23,728 nt of DNA from Eubacterium sp. UBA3782 (lineage in GTDB: Bacteria; Bacillota; Clostridia; Lachnospirales; Lachnospiraceae), in assembly GCA_002368795.1 (NCBI GenBank), contig DFFG01000048.1, positions 1 through 23,728 on the forward strand, read 5' to 3'. This document shows, piece after piece, positions 14,691 to 22,494 of the stretch. A program made the translations under genes and the position numbers. Numbering within the stretch: position 1 is the stretch's first letter; the number at the start of each line of letters is the position of its first letter. The notes under the pieces were generated by a model, which made no database searches, was not told the origin of the DNA, and saw only the letters and a program-made list of their open reading frames with translations.

Positions 14691-14730
14691 GCAGACAATC
14701 TGCAGGACCGCAGGGTCCGAAGCCGTCTGC
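14691..14730 (+). repeat. 40-nt structured element, copy 2
   Basis: Stem 1 is GCAGAC/GTCTGC, stem 2 is GGACC/GGTCC with a GCAG loop, and the internal loop is AATCTGCA opposite GAAGCC. It is preceded by CATCAAA like copy 3, with which it differs at only three positions. Unlike the other copies it has no long outer stem. On the minus strand it lies about 45 nt upstream of the pseudouridine synthase start. Confidence 0.85.
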
Positions 14731-14736
14731 AAACAG

Positions 14737-14824
14737 AAACGGCAGGCGAACTGCATCAAAGCAAACAATCTGCAGGACCGCAAGGTCCGAAGCCGTTTGC
14801 GTGATGCAGTTTCGCCTGCCGTTT
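14737..14824. repeat. long hairpin behind galE enclosing a structured element (possible terminator)
   Basis: A 22-nt left arm (14737-14758) and its complement (14802-14824) pair with one bulged base and hold copy 3 at the tip. The hairpin begins 10 nt past the galE stop codon, so it may end or stabilise the galE mRNA. On the minus strand the stem is followed by a broken T-run (TTTCTGTTT), so termination is likely to be incomplete. Confidence 0.7.
14761..14800 (+). repeat. 40-nt structured element, copy 3
   Basis: Stem 1 is GCAAAC/GTTTGC and stem 2 is GGACC/GGTCC capped by GCAA, a GNRA tetraloop when read on the plus strand. The internal loop is AATCTGCA opposite GAAGCC. It is flanked by CATCAAA and GTGATG, which extend the pairing into the outer hairpin. 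Confidence 0.85.
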
Positions 14825-14833
14825 TCGCATCAC

Positions 14834-15850
14834 TTATTCATTATATCCGTTCGGATTTTTTGACTGCCAGTTCCAGGAGTCTGCGCACATGTCCTCAATC
14901 CCATATTTTGCAGTCCAGCCCAGCTCTTTTGCCGCCTTGTCGCAGCGGGAATAGCAGGTGGCGATATCGCCTGCTCTTCTCGGCTGGATCACATAGGGCA
15001 GCTTCTTGCCGCAGGCCTTCTCGTATGCATGGATGACATCCAGCACGCTGTAGCCGACGCCGGTACCCAGGTTGTAGATGGACACGCCTTCCTTGTCGGC
15101 AAGCTTTTTGATGGCTTTGACATGGCCGACAGCCAGGTCGACGACGTGGATATAATCTCTGACGCCAGTTCCATCTGGTGTGTCATAGTCATTGCCGAAG
15201 ACATTGACATGGGGATGCTTGCCGATGGCCACCTGGGCGATGTAGGGCACCAGGTTGTTCGGGATTCCCTTCGGATCCTCGCCGATGAGACCGCTCTTAT
15301 GAGCGCCGATCGGGTTGAAGTAGCGAAGCAGGATGACGTTCCATTCCGGATCTGCGGTGTGGATATCGGTCAGGATCTGCTCGAGCATGTGCTTTGTCCA
15401 CCCATAGGGGTTCGTGCACACGCCCTTGGGGCATTCCTCGGTGATCGGGATTTGCGCGGGATCACCATATACTGTGGCGGAGGAGCTGAAGATGATGTTC
15501 TTCACGCCATGCTTTCTCATCTCATCACACAGATTCAGTGTACCTGCGATATTGTTTCTGTAGTATTCGATGGGCTTTCTCACGGACTCACCGACAGCCT
15601 TCAGTCCGGCAAAGTGGATGACGGCATCGATCTGCTCCTGATCAAACAGAGCCTTGACGCCTGCCTGATCCAGCATGTCTGTCTCATAAAAGGTCACCTT
15701 TTTTCCGGTGATCTGTTCAACACGGTCCACGGCCTTCCTGCTGGAATTATACAGGTTGTCCATGATCACGACCTCATAGCCCTCATTCAACAGCTCCACA
15801 CAGGTGTGGCTTCCGATGTAGCCGGCACCGCCAGTAACGAGAATTCTCAT
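14834..15850 (-). CDS. galE: UDP-glucose 4-epimerase, 338 aa
   Basis: This enzyme interconverts UDP-glucose and UDP-galactose (Leloir pathway and cell-surface sugar supply), in the cytoplasm with bound NAD. The protein begins MRILVTGGAGYIGSHTCVEL with the Rossmann GxxGxxG at 7-13. The short-chain dehydrogenase catalytic set is present: SSSATVYG (Ser124 region) and NPYGWTKHMLEQ with Tyr149 and Lys153. RYFNPIGAHKSGLIGEDP and RDYIHVVDLA are typical GalE signatures. Length matches the 330-340-residue family. GGAGGA precedes the ATG with good spacing. The leader from the promoter at 15990-16018 is about 130 nt. No other galactose gene is adjacent. The pseudouridine synthase gene lies downstream beyond the structured repeats. 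Confidence 0.97.
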   Translation of the reverse strand: MRILVTGGAGYIGSHTCVELLNEGYEVVIMDNLYNSSRKAVDRVEQITGKKVTFYETDMLDQAGVKALFDQEQIDAVIHFAGLKAVGESVRKPIEYYRNNIAGTLNLCDEMRKHGVKNIIFSSSATVYGDPAQIPITEECPKGVCTNPYGWTKHMLEQILTDIHTADPEWNVILLRYFNPIGAHKSGLIGEDPKGIPNNLVPYIAQVAIGKHPHVNVFGNDYDTPDGTGVRDYIHVVDLAVGHVKAIKKLADKEGVSIYNLGTGVGYSVLDVIHAYEKACGKKLPYVIQPRRAGDIATCYSRCDKAAKELGWTAKYGIEDMCADSWNWQSKNPNGYNE

Positions 15851-15989
15851 GTCCGTTCCTCCATATTCTTTATTCTTCTGATAAGATCAGATCGTCTTTT
15901 GATTCAGGAATGCTCTGCCGTTCCCCTGTCTCCAAAGAGGGGGAGCCTCGTCTTTGAGCAGAATGGATCAACGACAGTTCCAAATAGTT

Positions 15990-16018
15990 ATTTTAACATA
16001 TGTACCTGTGTCTCACAA
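15990..16018 (-). promoter_or_regulatory. promoter of galE
   Basis: On the minus strand TTGTGA (16013-16018), a 17-bp spacer and TAAAAT (15990-15995) preceded by TGT form an extended -10 promoter. The leader to the galE ATG is about 130 nt. It contains runs of C and G (around 15920-15950) that could form a hairpin. The rest of 15851-16137 shows nothing else I can support. Confidence 0.6.
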
Positions 16019-16137
16019 CGGAGATCATCAGACCGATTACGCTCCTGGCAGACCGATTCCCGACAGGTCCGACCTGCCCTTTGCCTGCAGATGCCCTGCT
16101 ATCTATGGTCTGATTCAGAAGCAGTTCTTCTCCCTTG

Positions 16138-17004
16138 TCAGATCTTTGGATAGCCGCCGGCCTCCCGGAACACTGTCATCATCTCGCTGGTAAGGGCGCA
16201 ATGCTCGAAGTCCACCGGCACATCCTCCGGCGGATACCAGCCGGCTTCCGACAGCTCATTCTGATCCAGGGTGATCGTCTCCTCGTCTCCGTCCAGCTCA
16301 CAGAAGAAACCCATAAGCAGGGAATCTGAAAATGGCCATGGCTGACTTTTGTAAAACCGGAGATTTTTTACCGGAACGCCGACCTCCTCCATCACCTCGC
16401 GGTGTACAGTGGCCTCGATGCTCTCGCCGGTCTCGTTGAAACCTGCGATCAGTGCGAATCGCCGGTACTGCCGGTCACGGTATTTGCTCATCAGGATCTT
16501 TCCATTGTGTGTGACCGCGACAATGACCGCCGGGCAGATCGTCGGATAATATGTCCGCCCGCAGTCGGGGCAGCGGATCATGCGCTCCTTTTTATCCCGC
16601 TCTGTACGGCTTCCGCAGGAGCCGCAGTATCGCCGGGAATCGTACCAGTCCGCCAGCTGCCAGCCGGTAATGCCCGCATAAGCTCTGTCTCTGGGGACCG
16701 CCGACCGGAAGATCCATGGATCCTCATAGGTAAAGCCCAGCTGCCCCAGTGTCTCCTCCAGCTGTTTTCTTATGCTCATCTCCGGAATGCCCAGATAGTA
16801 CTCCTCCTCATCGATGCGGAACAGGTAAATATAGGTCAGCTCCCATCTTTCCAGCATACCGGCCGAAGGATAGCTGAGCATTCCGTCGGCATCGGTCCTC
16901 AGGAAGGCTTTCCTTCCCTGATAGATCAAAACGATGCCGGAGCTATCGGGCTGCCGGTCGTGAAAGCTGTTGTCAAATTGCTTTGGTTCAATATCCTGGA
17001 TCAT
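16138..17004 (-). CDS. nudC: NAD+ diphosphatase-type Nudix hydrolase, 288 aa
   Basis: The family hydrolyses NAD(H) to NMN and AMP, and in E. coli also removes NAD caps from RNA. A zinc ribbon has Cys127, Cys130, Cys145 and Cys148 (YCGSCG and CPDCG). The Nudix box spans 188-210 with the complete G-x5-E-x7-RE-x-x-EE-x-G spacing (REVMEEVGV at its end). SQPWPFS (220-226) is the diagnostic NudC motif after the box. The N-terminal ~110 residues fit the NudC N-terminal domain. An in-frame ATG at 17034 exists, but AAAAGGAG close before 17004 favours the latter. It follows the ADP-ribose-pyrophosphatase-type gene by 57 nt, so the two likely form an operon for NAD-related nucleotide turnover. It is a complete gene with all metal-binding residues. 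Confidence 0.93.
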   Translation of the reverse strand: MIQDIEPKQFDNSFHDRQPDSSGIVLIYQGRKAFLRTDADGMLSYPSAGMLERWELTYIYLFRIDEEEYYLGIPEMSIRKQLEETLGQLGFTYEDPWIFRSAVPRDRAYAGITGWQLADWYDSRRYCGSCGSRTERDKKERMIRCPDCGRTYYPTICPAVIVAVTHNGKILMSKYRDRQYRRFALIAGFNETGESIEATVHREVMEEVGVPVKNLRFYKSQPWPFSDSLLMGFFCELDGDEETITLDQNELSEAGWYPPEDVPVDFEHCALTSEMMTVFREAGGYPKI

Positions 17005-17061
17005 AAAGCTCCTTTTGCCAGGCATTTCCTGCATTTTTCTGCAGTTTCGCCTTGGATCCCT

Positions 17062-17601
17062 TCATTTTCGCGCCGCGTATGCAAGAATTCCTGCAACCGT
17101 TTTACTGTCCTGAATCTCTCCCGCATATATTTTTTCCAGAAGAGTGGAAAGCGGCACCGCCTCATAGCGGATCTCCTCTGCCTCATCCAGGCTCTGGGAT
17201 TCGCCCATATCCAGCTCCTCTGCCAGATAGACATCGGTAAATTCGCTGCAGTAGGCGGCTGCGGTCTTCAGTTTGAGCAGAAGGGAAAGTCTGCCGGCCC
17301 GGCAGCCCGTCTCCTCCAGAAGTTCTCGTCTGGCCGTCTCCATCGTATCCTCTGCGGCGCTGTTTCTGGCACCCGCAGGCAGCTCGACCGTCTCCTGGTC
17401 GATTGCCGGACGATACTGGCGGATCACCAGGATCCTGCCGTCCGGCAGCACAGGCACGATGCAGGCACCGCCCTTCCGGTGATCCACAAAATCCCAGACC
17501 TCTGTCTTTCCGTCGGGCAGTTCCATCGTATCCTTGTAAACATCCAGGATCGATCCTTTGTAGGCCAGCTCCCGCCGGATCCTCTTTAATCGGTAATCCA
17601 T
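17062..17601 (-). CDS. ADP-ribose pyrophosphatase-type Nudix hydrolase, 179 aa
   Basis: It probably splits ADP-ribose (or a related nucleoside diphosphate sugar) into AMP and ribose-5-phosphate. GSILDVYKDTMELPDGK and VWDFVDHRKGG are typical of the ADPRase group at the N-terminus. VLVIRQYR-type strand and ELPAGARNSAAED lead into the Nudix helix RRELLEETGC (91-100). The loop between the Gly of LPAG and the metal-binding Glu is one residue longer than the strict consensus, a form I recall from clostridial homologues. AAYCSEFTDVYLAEEL follows. A weak ribosome binding site (AAGGA) lies about 11 nt before the ATG. The gene stands between the 25-bp repeat array and the NudC-like gene, both on the same strand. 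Confidence 0.9.
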   Translation of the reverse strand: MDYRLKRIRRELAYKGSILDVYKDTMELPDGKTEVWDFVDHRKGGACIVPVLPDGRILVIRQYRPAIDQETVELPAGARNSAAEDTMETARRELLEETGCRAGRLSLLLKLKTAAAYCSEFTDVYLAEELDMGESQSLDEAEEIRYEAVPLSTLLEKIYAGEIQDSKTVAGILAYAARK

Positions 17602-17642
17602 CTGTGTTTCATTCCTTTCGAATCCTCGGTCAGCGGCAGGGT

Positions 17643-17746
17643 CCGTCCCGCAGACCTATGGCAGCATCCATCCCGCAGACCAACGGCGGCATCCATCCCG
17701 CAGACCAACGGCAGTATCCATCCCGCAGACCAATGGCAGCTCCATC
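17643..17746. repeat. 25-bp tandem repeat, four copies
   Basis: The core CCCGCAGACC recurs at 17647, 17672, 17697 and 17722, exactly 25 bp apart. The surrounding ATCCAT and GGCAGY-type bases are also repeated, and a degenerate fifth piece follows near 17747. The array fills the gap between the VWA gene stop and the ADP-ribose-pyrophosphatase-type gene (17602-17826), where I see no gene. The unit is not a multiple of three and lacks CRISPR-like unique spacers. Confidence 0.9.
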
Positions 17747-17826
17747 CCTCCGGCAGCCCTCCTGCTGCTCCTTGGGACTTCCCATAAACAGTAAGGAGAC
17801 CAGAGTGCTTATATCCCGGTCTGGGA

Positions 17827-19596
17827 TCACAGATTGCGGATCCTGCTTTGCAGCAGAGAGCCGACGGTATCGGCAAACTGGTCCAGCGAGCGGATCCGGG
17901 CAAAGTCCTGCCCGTAGATCCTCCTGGCGTTTGGCAGCTCGGCGTCATCGCCGGTAAAGATGCAGAGCACGTCAATGCCCTCCATCCTGGCCCGGTGCAC
18001 CTCCACAGCCGTATCCTCAATGCCAAGCTCCGAAGCATAGTCCTCAAAGCGTCCGCTTTCCGGCCGTACCCTTGCCGCATCGTTGGGCTTGCAGTCCGAC
18101 AGGATCATCAGGATCCGGTGCTCGGCACGGTTGTCCTTCATAAAGGCAGCCGCCATGCGGACCGCCAGCCCGTCACGGTTGGCCCCGGCGGTATAATAAC
18201 GGAAGACCTGGTCATTTTTTCCCTGTTCCTGATAATCCCGGTAAAGATCCATGACCAGATAGCCGCTCATGGACAAAAAAGAGTACATCCGCACCGGAAT
18301 GCCGCAGCGCGTCAGACTTTCGGCGATCATATACCCCTGGGCAGCCACCGTCTCCCGCCGCTTTACCTGAGAAAAGGAGGAATCGATCAGGATATCCACC
18401 GTGATATTTCCCCGGTCGCCCTTTAGCAGCTTGTTGAATACCATAGGATCATTCAGCTCTGTGGCCCGCCAGATCCGCAGCGGAATCAGGGTCCCGGTCC
18501 GGGACCGCACGCTTTCATCCTCCAGATGGACCAGCAAGGTGTTTCGGATGCGCTGAGCAAGACGGTTGATCGCGATCAGATAACGGTCCTCCTTATCTTT
18601 GTATGCCCGGATATTGGCCTCGGTCTGCTCGCGTATGAGCCGGGATTTCTGTTTGGCAAACCGGTTCTTTCCGCTCTCATCATACACACCTCTGGTCAGG
18701 TGCAGACAGATATCTGCGTGTGTGCCGGTGCAGTATTCCTGCTGAAGCCGCAGGATCTCGCTCTGCTCCAGTGCCGGCATGCCAAAATACCCTGAGATAT
18801 ATTCGCGGATATCCTCCTCCGACTTTCTCGTCTGCTGCGCAGAAGCCAGACGGTAATGGCTGTCCACCGTATCGTTCTGATCACATTCAAAGCTGTGCTC
18901 TGCATAGCCGAAGGCCAGGCGGCGCACAGGCATACTCGGCTTTTTTCCTTTTCTTCCCCACCAGGACCAAAGCACAAAGCGCTCCAGATGAAGCCGTTCA
19001 TACCAGGAAATGCGCTCTCTTTCTGTCTTTCCCTGTTCTGCCTGCGCAGGATCCGGAAAATATGTATCCAGAAGAGCGGTGATAAAGCTGGTCATCCCGG
19101 CGGTATCCTCGGGCTTGTCCCCATCCAGGATCTGGTCGAGCAGCGCTTCTTCTGCAGAAGTTCCGCAGGGCTCTGTCTCTCCCAGGATCCGGCGAAGATA
19201 AGAACGGTAAAAGCGCGGCAAAAAGAAGGTCTCTTCCCCCTCCGCCGCCTTCTCTTCACCCTCTGCCAGGGTGTGAAGTGCGTATTCCTTCCGCAGAAAA
19301 GGAAAGACCGGCCGGACACGCTCCTCCTTCCGGAAAACCGCTGCCTCAAGCACCATCCAGAAGATGCTCTCCAGGCTCTGCCGCTCCTTGCGATCCGCAA
19401 AGGATGCATACAGCTCCAGCAGTTCGTCCCAAGTGTAATGCCGGTGCACGGCACCGATCACCGTGTTCCAGTACAGCTGGGCTCTGCCCTCTGCATCGAA
19501 CACGCGCAGACCGGTTTCGATCCCGTAGTCGCCGGCACCATTCCAGATCAGGTTGTCTGCCCGTCTTGTTTCAAAATCAGAAAGCTCCATCGTCAT
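17827..19596 (-). CDS. VWA-domain protein of a MoxR/VWA pair, 589 aa
   Basis: A C-terminal von Willebrand A domain (about 395-585) begins NITVDILIDSSFSQVKRRE. The metal site D-x-S-x-S is Asp405, Ser407, Ser409, and the later acidic residue is Asp501 in MILSDCKPND. This resembles the NorD/CobT-like VWA partners of MoxR ATPases. The N-terminal ~390 residues are charged and helical with Trp-rich stretches (RFVLWSWWGRKGKK) and no signal peptide or membrane helix, so the protein is cytoplasmic. MoxR/VWA pairs act in assembly or metal insertion for other proteins; the client here is unknown. The ATG directly abuts the TAA of the MoxR gene with no gap, so translation is coupled. A 25-bp repeat array follows. 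There is no sign of a frame break. Confidence 0.88.
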   Translation of the reverse strand: MTMELSDFETRRADNLIWNGAGDYGIETGLRVFDAEGRAQLYWNTVIGAVHRHYTWDELLELYASFADRKERQSLESIFWMVLEAAVFRKEERVRPVFPFLRKEYALHTLAEGEEKAAEGEETFFLPRFYRSYLRRILGETEPCGTSAEEALLDQILDGDKPEDTAGMTSFITALLDTYFPDPAQAEQGKTERERISWYERLHLERFVLWSWWGRKGKKPSMPVRRLAFGYAEHSFECDQNDTVDSHYRLASAQQTRKSEEDIREYISGYFGMPALEQSEILRLQQEYCTGTHADICLHLTRGVYDESGKNRFAKQKSRLIREQTEANIRAYKDKEDRYLIAINRLAQRIRNTLLVHLEDESVRSRTGTLIPLRIWRATELNDPMVFNKLLKGDRGNITVDILIDSSFSQVKRRETVAAQGYMIAESLTRCGIPVRMYSFLSMSGYLVMDLYRDYQEQGKNDQVFRYYTAGANRDGLAVRMAAAFMKDNRAEHRILMILSDCKPNDAARVRPESGRFEDYASELGIEDTAVEVHRARMEGIDVLCIFTGDDAELPNARRIYGQDFARIRSLDQFADTVGSLLQSRIRNL

Positions 19597-20508
19597 TTAC
19601 CGGAACAGCTCTTCGGCTGTCTGTGAGGAAGGGATCCGGACATCGATCAGATCCCTGACCAGCTTTCTCTCAAATTCGTCAAAGCATTTATTAACGATGC
19701 CAAGCTCCAGGGCACTCACGGCCGGAAGGCCACGGCTCATCATCAGGATCGCGGCCAAAAGGCCCCGAAGATCCAGTGCATTGGTCGAGATCTCTCCGCC
19801 ATCGCATTTTCTGCGAATGTCCTCAAACAGCTGCGCAAACTGATCCGCATACGTTTCCCTGAGATTCGGAAACTTGTCCAGGATCAGTTTTCTCAGGTTC
19901 TCCTCGCTGATCACCGGCATCTGGATGATCATGAACCTTGAGGCCAGTGCCTCATTGATCTCCCGCGTTCCGGCATAGCCATAGTTCATCGTGCCGATAA
20001 ACCTGGCCGCCTCATGCAGATGGATCCGCCGGTATCCCGGAATATCGATGATCCGCCGGAAATCCAGAGTCGCATGGAGCACCGCAAGGGACTCATTTCT
20101 GGCCATGTTGATCTCGTCCAGCACGCCGAAACCGCCGGCCAGCGCACACTCCAGAATGGGGCCTTTCCGCAGCGTCACCCGCCCGTCCGCAAAGGTATCG
20201 GTGCCGATCAGCACGGCAGCATCTGTATTGATATAGAAGGATACGTCCCACTCGGGCCGGTGAAACACATTGGCCAGGCCCTGAGCCAGGACATTCTTGC
20301 CTGTCGCCTTCGGGCCGACCAGAAGCAGGTTCTGGCCGGCGAGAAGGGTCGATGCAGCCTTTTCCCAGATCTCCGTGCCGTAATAGCGGTACATCGGATC
20401 CGGGATCCGGTCCTCATTGTCGTTGTCTGTCCCGTAAAATGCGCGGAACTGTTCGATCTCGGAAAGGATCCGCCCGGATACGCCTTCCCTTCTCAGAAAC
20501 TCAAGCAT
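19597..20508 (-). CDS. MoxR-family AAA+ ATPase, 303 aa
   Basis: This ATPase probably remodels or activates a client together with the VWA protein that follows. Walker A is GPKATGKN (65-72), Walker B is GVLDEINMA (128-136). The sensor-1 segment is FIGTMNYGYAG (170-180) and the arginine finger is in INEALASRF (184-192). Walker A ends in Asn where Thr or Ser is usual (GxxxxGK[ST]); the rest of the site is intact. A longer frame starts at 20535 and would overlap the asparagine-synthetase-like gene. GAGGAAA at 20514-20520, sitting on that gene's stop codon, fits ATG 20508 better. It has a 10-nt gap to the upstream gene and 0 nt to the VWA gene, so the three form one operon. Confidence 0.9.
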   Translation of the reverse strand: MLEFLRREGVSGRILSEIEQFRAFYGTDNDNEDRIPDPMYRYYGTEIWEKAASTLLAGQNLLLVGPKATGKNVLAQGLANVFHRPEWDVSFYINTDAAVLIGTDTFADGRVTLRKGPILECALAGGFGVLDEINMARNESLAVLHATLDFRRIIDIPGYRRIHLHEAARFIGTMNYGYAGTREINEALASRFMIIQMPVISEENLRKLILDKFPNLRETYADQFAQLFEDIRRKCDGGEISTNALDLRGLLAAILMMSRGLPAVSALELGIVNKCFDEFERKLVRDLIDVRIPSSQTAEELFR

Positions 20509-20518
20509 GGCTGTTTCC

Positions 20519-22198
20519 TCATGCGGGGTCTGCAAAATTCATCTCATACCACACCAGGAAGGTGTAGATGGTGTATACCTTTCTCCAGTTGTCGGAATTT
20601 CCGCCGACGTAATCATCCAGGATCGCGTTGATCTCATCTACCTGGAAGAACTTCTCTGCTGCCGGGCTTCTGAACTTTGCGCGGACATCCTGGTTGTACC
20701 GGTCATCTGCCATCCAGATGCGGATCGGGACGATGAAGCCAAGCTTTTTGCGGAAGGCGATCTCGTCGGGCAGCACCTTTGCTGCTGCTGTGCGGAAGGC
20801 GACCTTGTTCTGCTCCTCGTTGACCTTGAATCTGGACGGCATCCGGGAAGCGATGTCAAAGATCCTCCGGTCTGTCAACGGCATCCGGATCTCCAGTCCG
20901 CAGGCAGTGCTCATCTTGTCGACATTGAGATAGATATCTCCCTCCAGCCAGATCTGGATATCGATATCCGACATTTTGGAGAGGGGATCCAGTCCTTCGA
21001 TCTCCTCATAGATATCCTTTACCAGATTGATCGGGAGAACGCCCTCCTGATAATTCTTCAGGATCCGCCGCTTCTCATCCTCCTTCATGATGTTGGTGTT
21101 GCCAACGTAGAAGGTCTTGAGATTGTCCCCGTAGCGCTCTGCGTTGCGATACATGTTGTAGCCGCCGAAAAACTCATCGGCACCCTCACCGGAATAGCAG
21201 AGCTTCGTATGCTGTGCCGTCGCCTTACATCCAAGGGCAAAGGCGATCGCAGATGCGTCGGCCAGCGGCAGCTCCATCTCCTTCATAACATAAGGGATCG
21301 CTGCAAAATACTCCTCAGGTGTAATGCGGCATCTGGAATTCTGCCTGCCCAGGATCTCAGCCGTCTGTCTGGCCAGCGGCGACTCATCGAACCGCTCCTC
21401 ATCATAGCCGCAGGAATCGGTCATCTGTGCATCGGACATAGCCAGCACATAGGAGGAATCCACGCCGCCGGACAGGAAGGATTCGGCCGTCTCGCCCTCT
21501 TCCTTGACCTCCGGGAAAATCTCCTGGATCGTGGTATGGATCTCATCTGCCCACTCCTCCAGAGTCTTTGACTCGTCGGGGTGAAACTCGGGCGTCCAGT
21601 ATCTGGTGATGGACAGCTCTCCGTCCTTCCAGATCAGGTACCGGCCGGGCATCAGCTTCTTCAATCCCTTGTAGAAGGTATCCTCACCGGCCACATAGGT
21701 CAGGCTCAGATAGAGCTGAAGCATGTCCTCGTTCAGCTCCTTTACAAAGCCCGGCTGGCTGGTGATCTGACGGATATAGGTGCCATAGAGCAGCCGCCCG
21801 TCTGCTGTCTGATAATAATAGAAGGGTTTTGTACCGAAATGGTCTCTCACACAGAACAGCTGCTGTTTCTCCTCATCCCAGATGGCAAAAGCAAACATGC
21901 CATAGAGATGATCTGCAATATCTGTTCCCCATTTCTCGTATGCCTTAACCAGGATCGCCGGCTCTCTTTCCTCTCTGCCAAGGGAGGGATCAACTCCAAG
22001 CTCTTCACAGAGCGCTCTCCAGTTGCGAATATGTCCTCTGTATTCTTTGAGTTCTTTCATATACTGTCTTGCGGCCGAAACGATGTCTTTTCTCTGATTC
22101 GTGTTTCGGTCTTCCTTTCTCCTGCATGTGCAGGGAACATCCGCATGCCGCCATTCCTCCAGCTCACTTTTGCAGATCTTTTCAGGAACTGTTTTCAT
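20519..22198 (-). CDS. asnB: asparagine-synthetase-like protein lacking the glutaminase nucleophile, 559 aa
   Basis: The synthetase half is complete: FLSGGVDSSYVLAMSD (241-256) is the ATP-pyrophosphatase loop and CYSGEGADEFFGGYNMY (334-350) the second AsnB signature. GLEIRMPLTDRR and KLGFIVPIRIWM also fit. The N-terminal amidotransferase half is degenerate. There is no Met-Cys-Gly start, and the region expected to carry Arg49 is absent. The YNGE(I/L)Y glutamine-binding motif reads EYRGHIRNW, while FAFAIWDEE and RDHFGTKPFYYY are kept. It may use ammonia instead of glutamine, or make a different beta-aspartyl amide. The start is uncertain: ATG 22198 has only a poor AGGA, and ATG 22060 (just before GHIRNW) has none. 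It is the first gene of the MoxR/VWA operon. I recall similar shortened AsnB proteins in Lachnospiraceae, so this may be a lineage form rather than a broken gene. Confidence 0.85.
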   Translation of the reverse strand: MKTVPEKICKSELEEWRHADVPCTCRRKEDRNTNQRKDIVSAARQYMKELKEYRGHIRNWRALCEELGVDPSLGREEREPAILVKAYEKWGTDIADHLYGMFAFAIWDEEKQQLFCVRDHFGTKPFYYYQTADGRLLYGTYIRQITSQPGFVKELNEDMLQLYLSLTYVAGEDTFYKGLKKLMPGRYLIWKDGELSITRYWTPEFHPDESKTLEEWADEIHTTIQEIFPEVKEEGETAESFLSGGVDSSYVLAMSDAQMTDSCGYDEERFDESPLARQTAEILGRQNSRCRITPEEYFAAIPYVMKEMELPLADASAIAFALGCKATAQHTKLCYSGEGADEFFGGYNMYRNAERYGDNLKTFYVGNTNIMKEDEKRRILKNYQEGVLPINLVKDIYEEIEGLDPLSKMSDIDIQIWLEGDIYLNVDKMSTACGLEIRMPLTDRRIFDIASRMPSRFKVNEEQNKVAFRTAAAKVLPDEIAFRKKLGFIVPIRIWMADDRYNQDVRAKFRSPAAEKFFQVDEINAILDDYVGGNSDNWRKVYTIYTFLVWYEMNFADPA

Positions 22199-22304
22199 TC
22201 CTAAAGCGATGGGTACGATGCAAAAGTTCTTTCACTGTCCGCATCTGCGTCTGCGCTGCCGCCTTGGACTTGGCATGCAATTTTCTAAATATCCTCAACC
22301 ATGT

Positions 22305-22313
22305 ATTTTATCA
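22305..22313 (-). promoter_or_regulatory. extended -10 for the AsnB/MoxR/VWA operon
   Basis: TGATAAAAT on the minus strand is an extended -10 with one mismatch in the hexamer. No good -35 lies 17 bp upstream. It would give a leader of about 100 nt to ATG 22198. Confidence 0.4.
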
Positions 22314-22494
22314 TACTATCTGTCCTCACGGCTACAGGCAATTCTGAAGGCTCCCTGGCCTTCCCGGAATGCGTTCACATTTTCTTCCGGATAGATCCTG
22401 CAGCAGCTTTCTTTTCGTTTTTTCCAAACACCCTTCTATCTGTTTTTCGAAAAAAATTTTCCTTTAGATTTTTCGTGCATAATATGCTCTGCTG

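Noticed and set aside
17643..17746. Possible CRISPR array
   Set aside because: The 25-bp units are contiguous with no unique spacers and no cas genes nearby, so it is an ordinary tandem repeat.
17586..18080. 164-aa open frame on the minus strand over the repeat array
   Set aside because: It begins inside the VWA gene in another frame and runs through the 25-bp repeats; composition is repeat-driven and there is no start signal.
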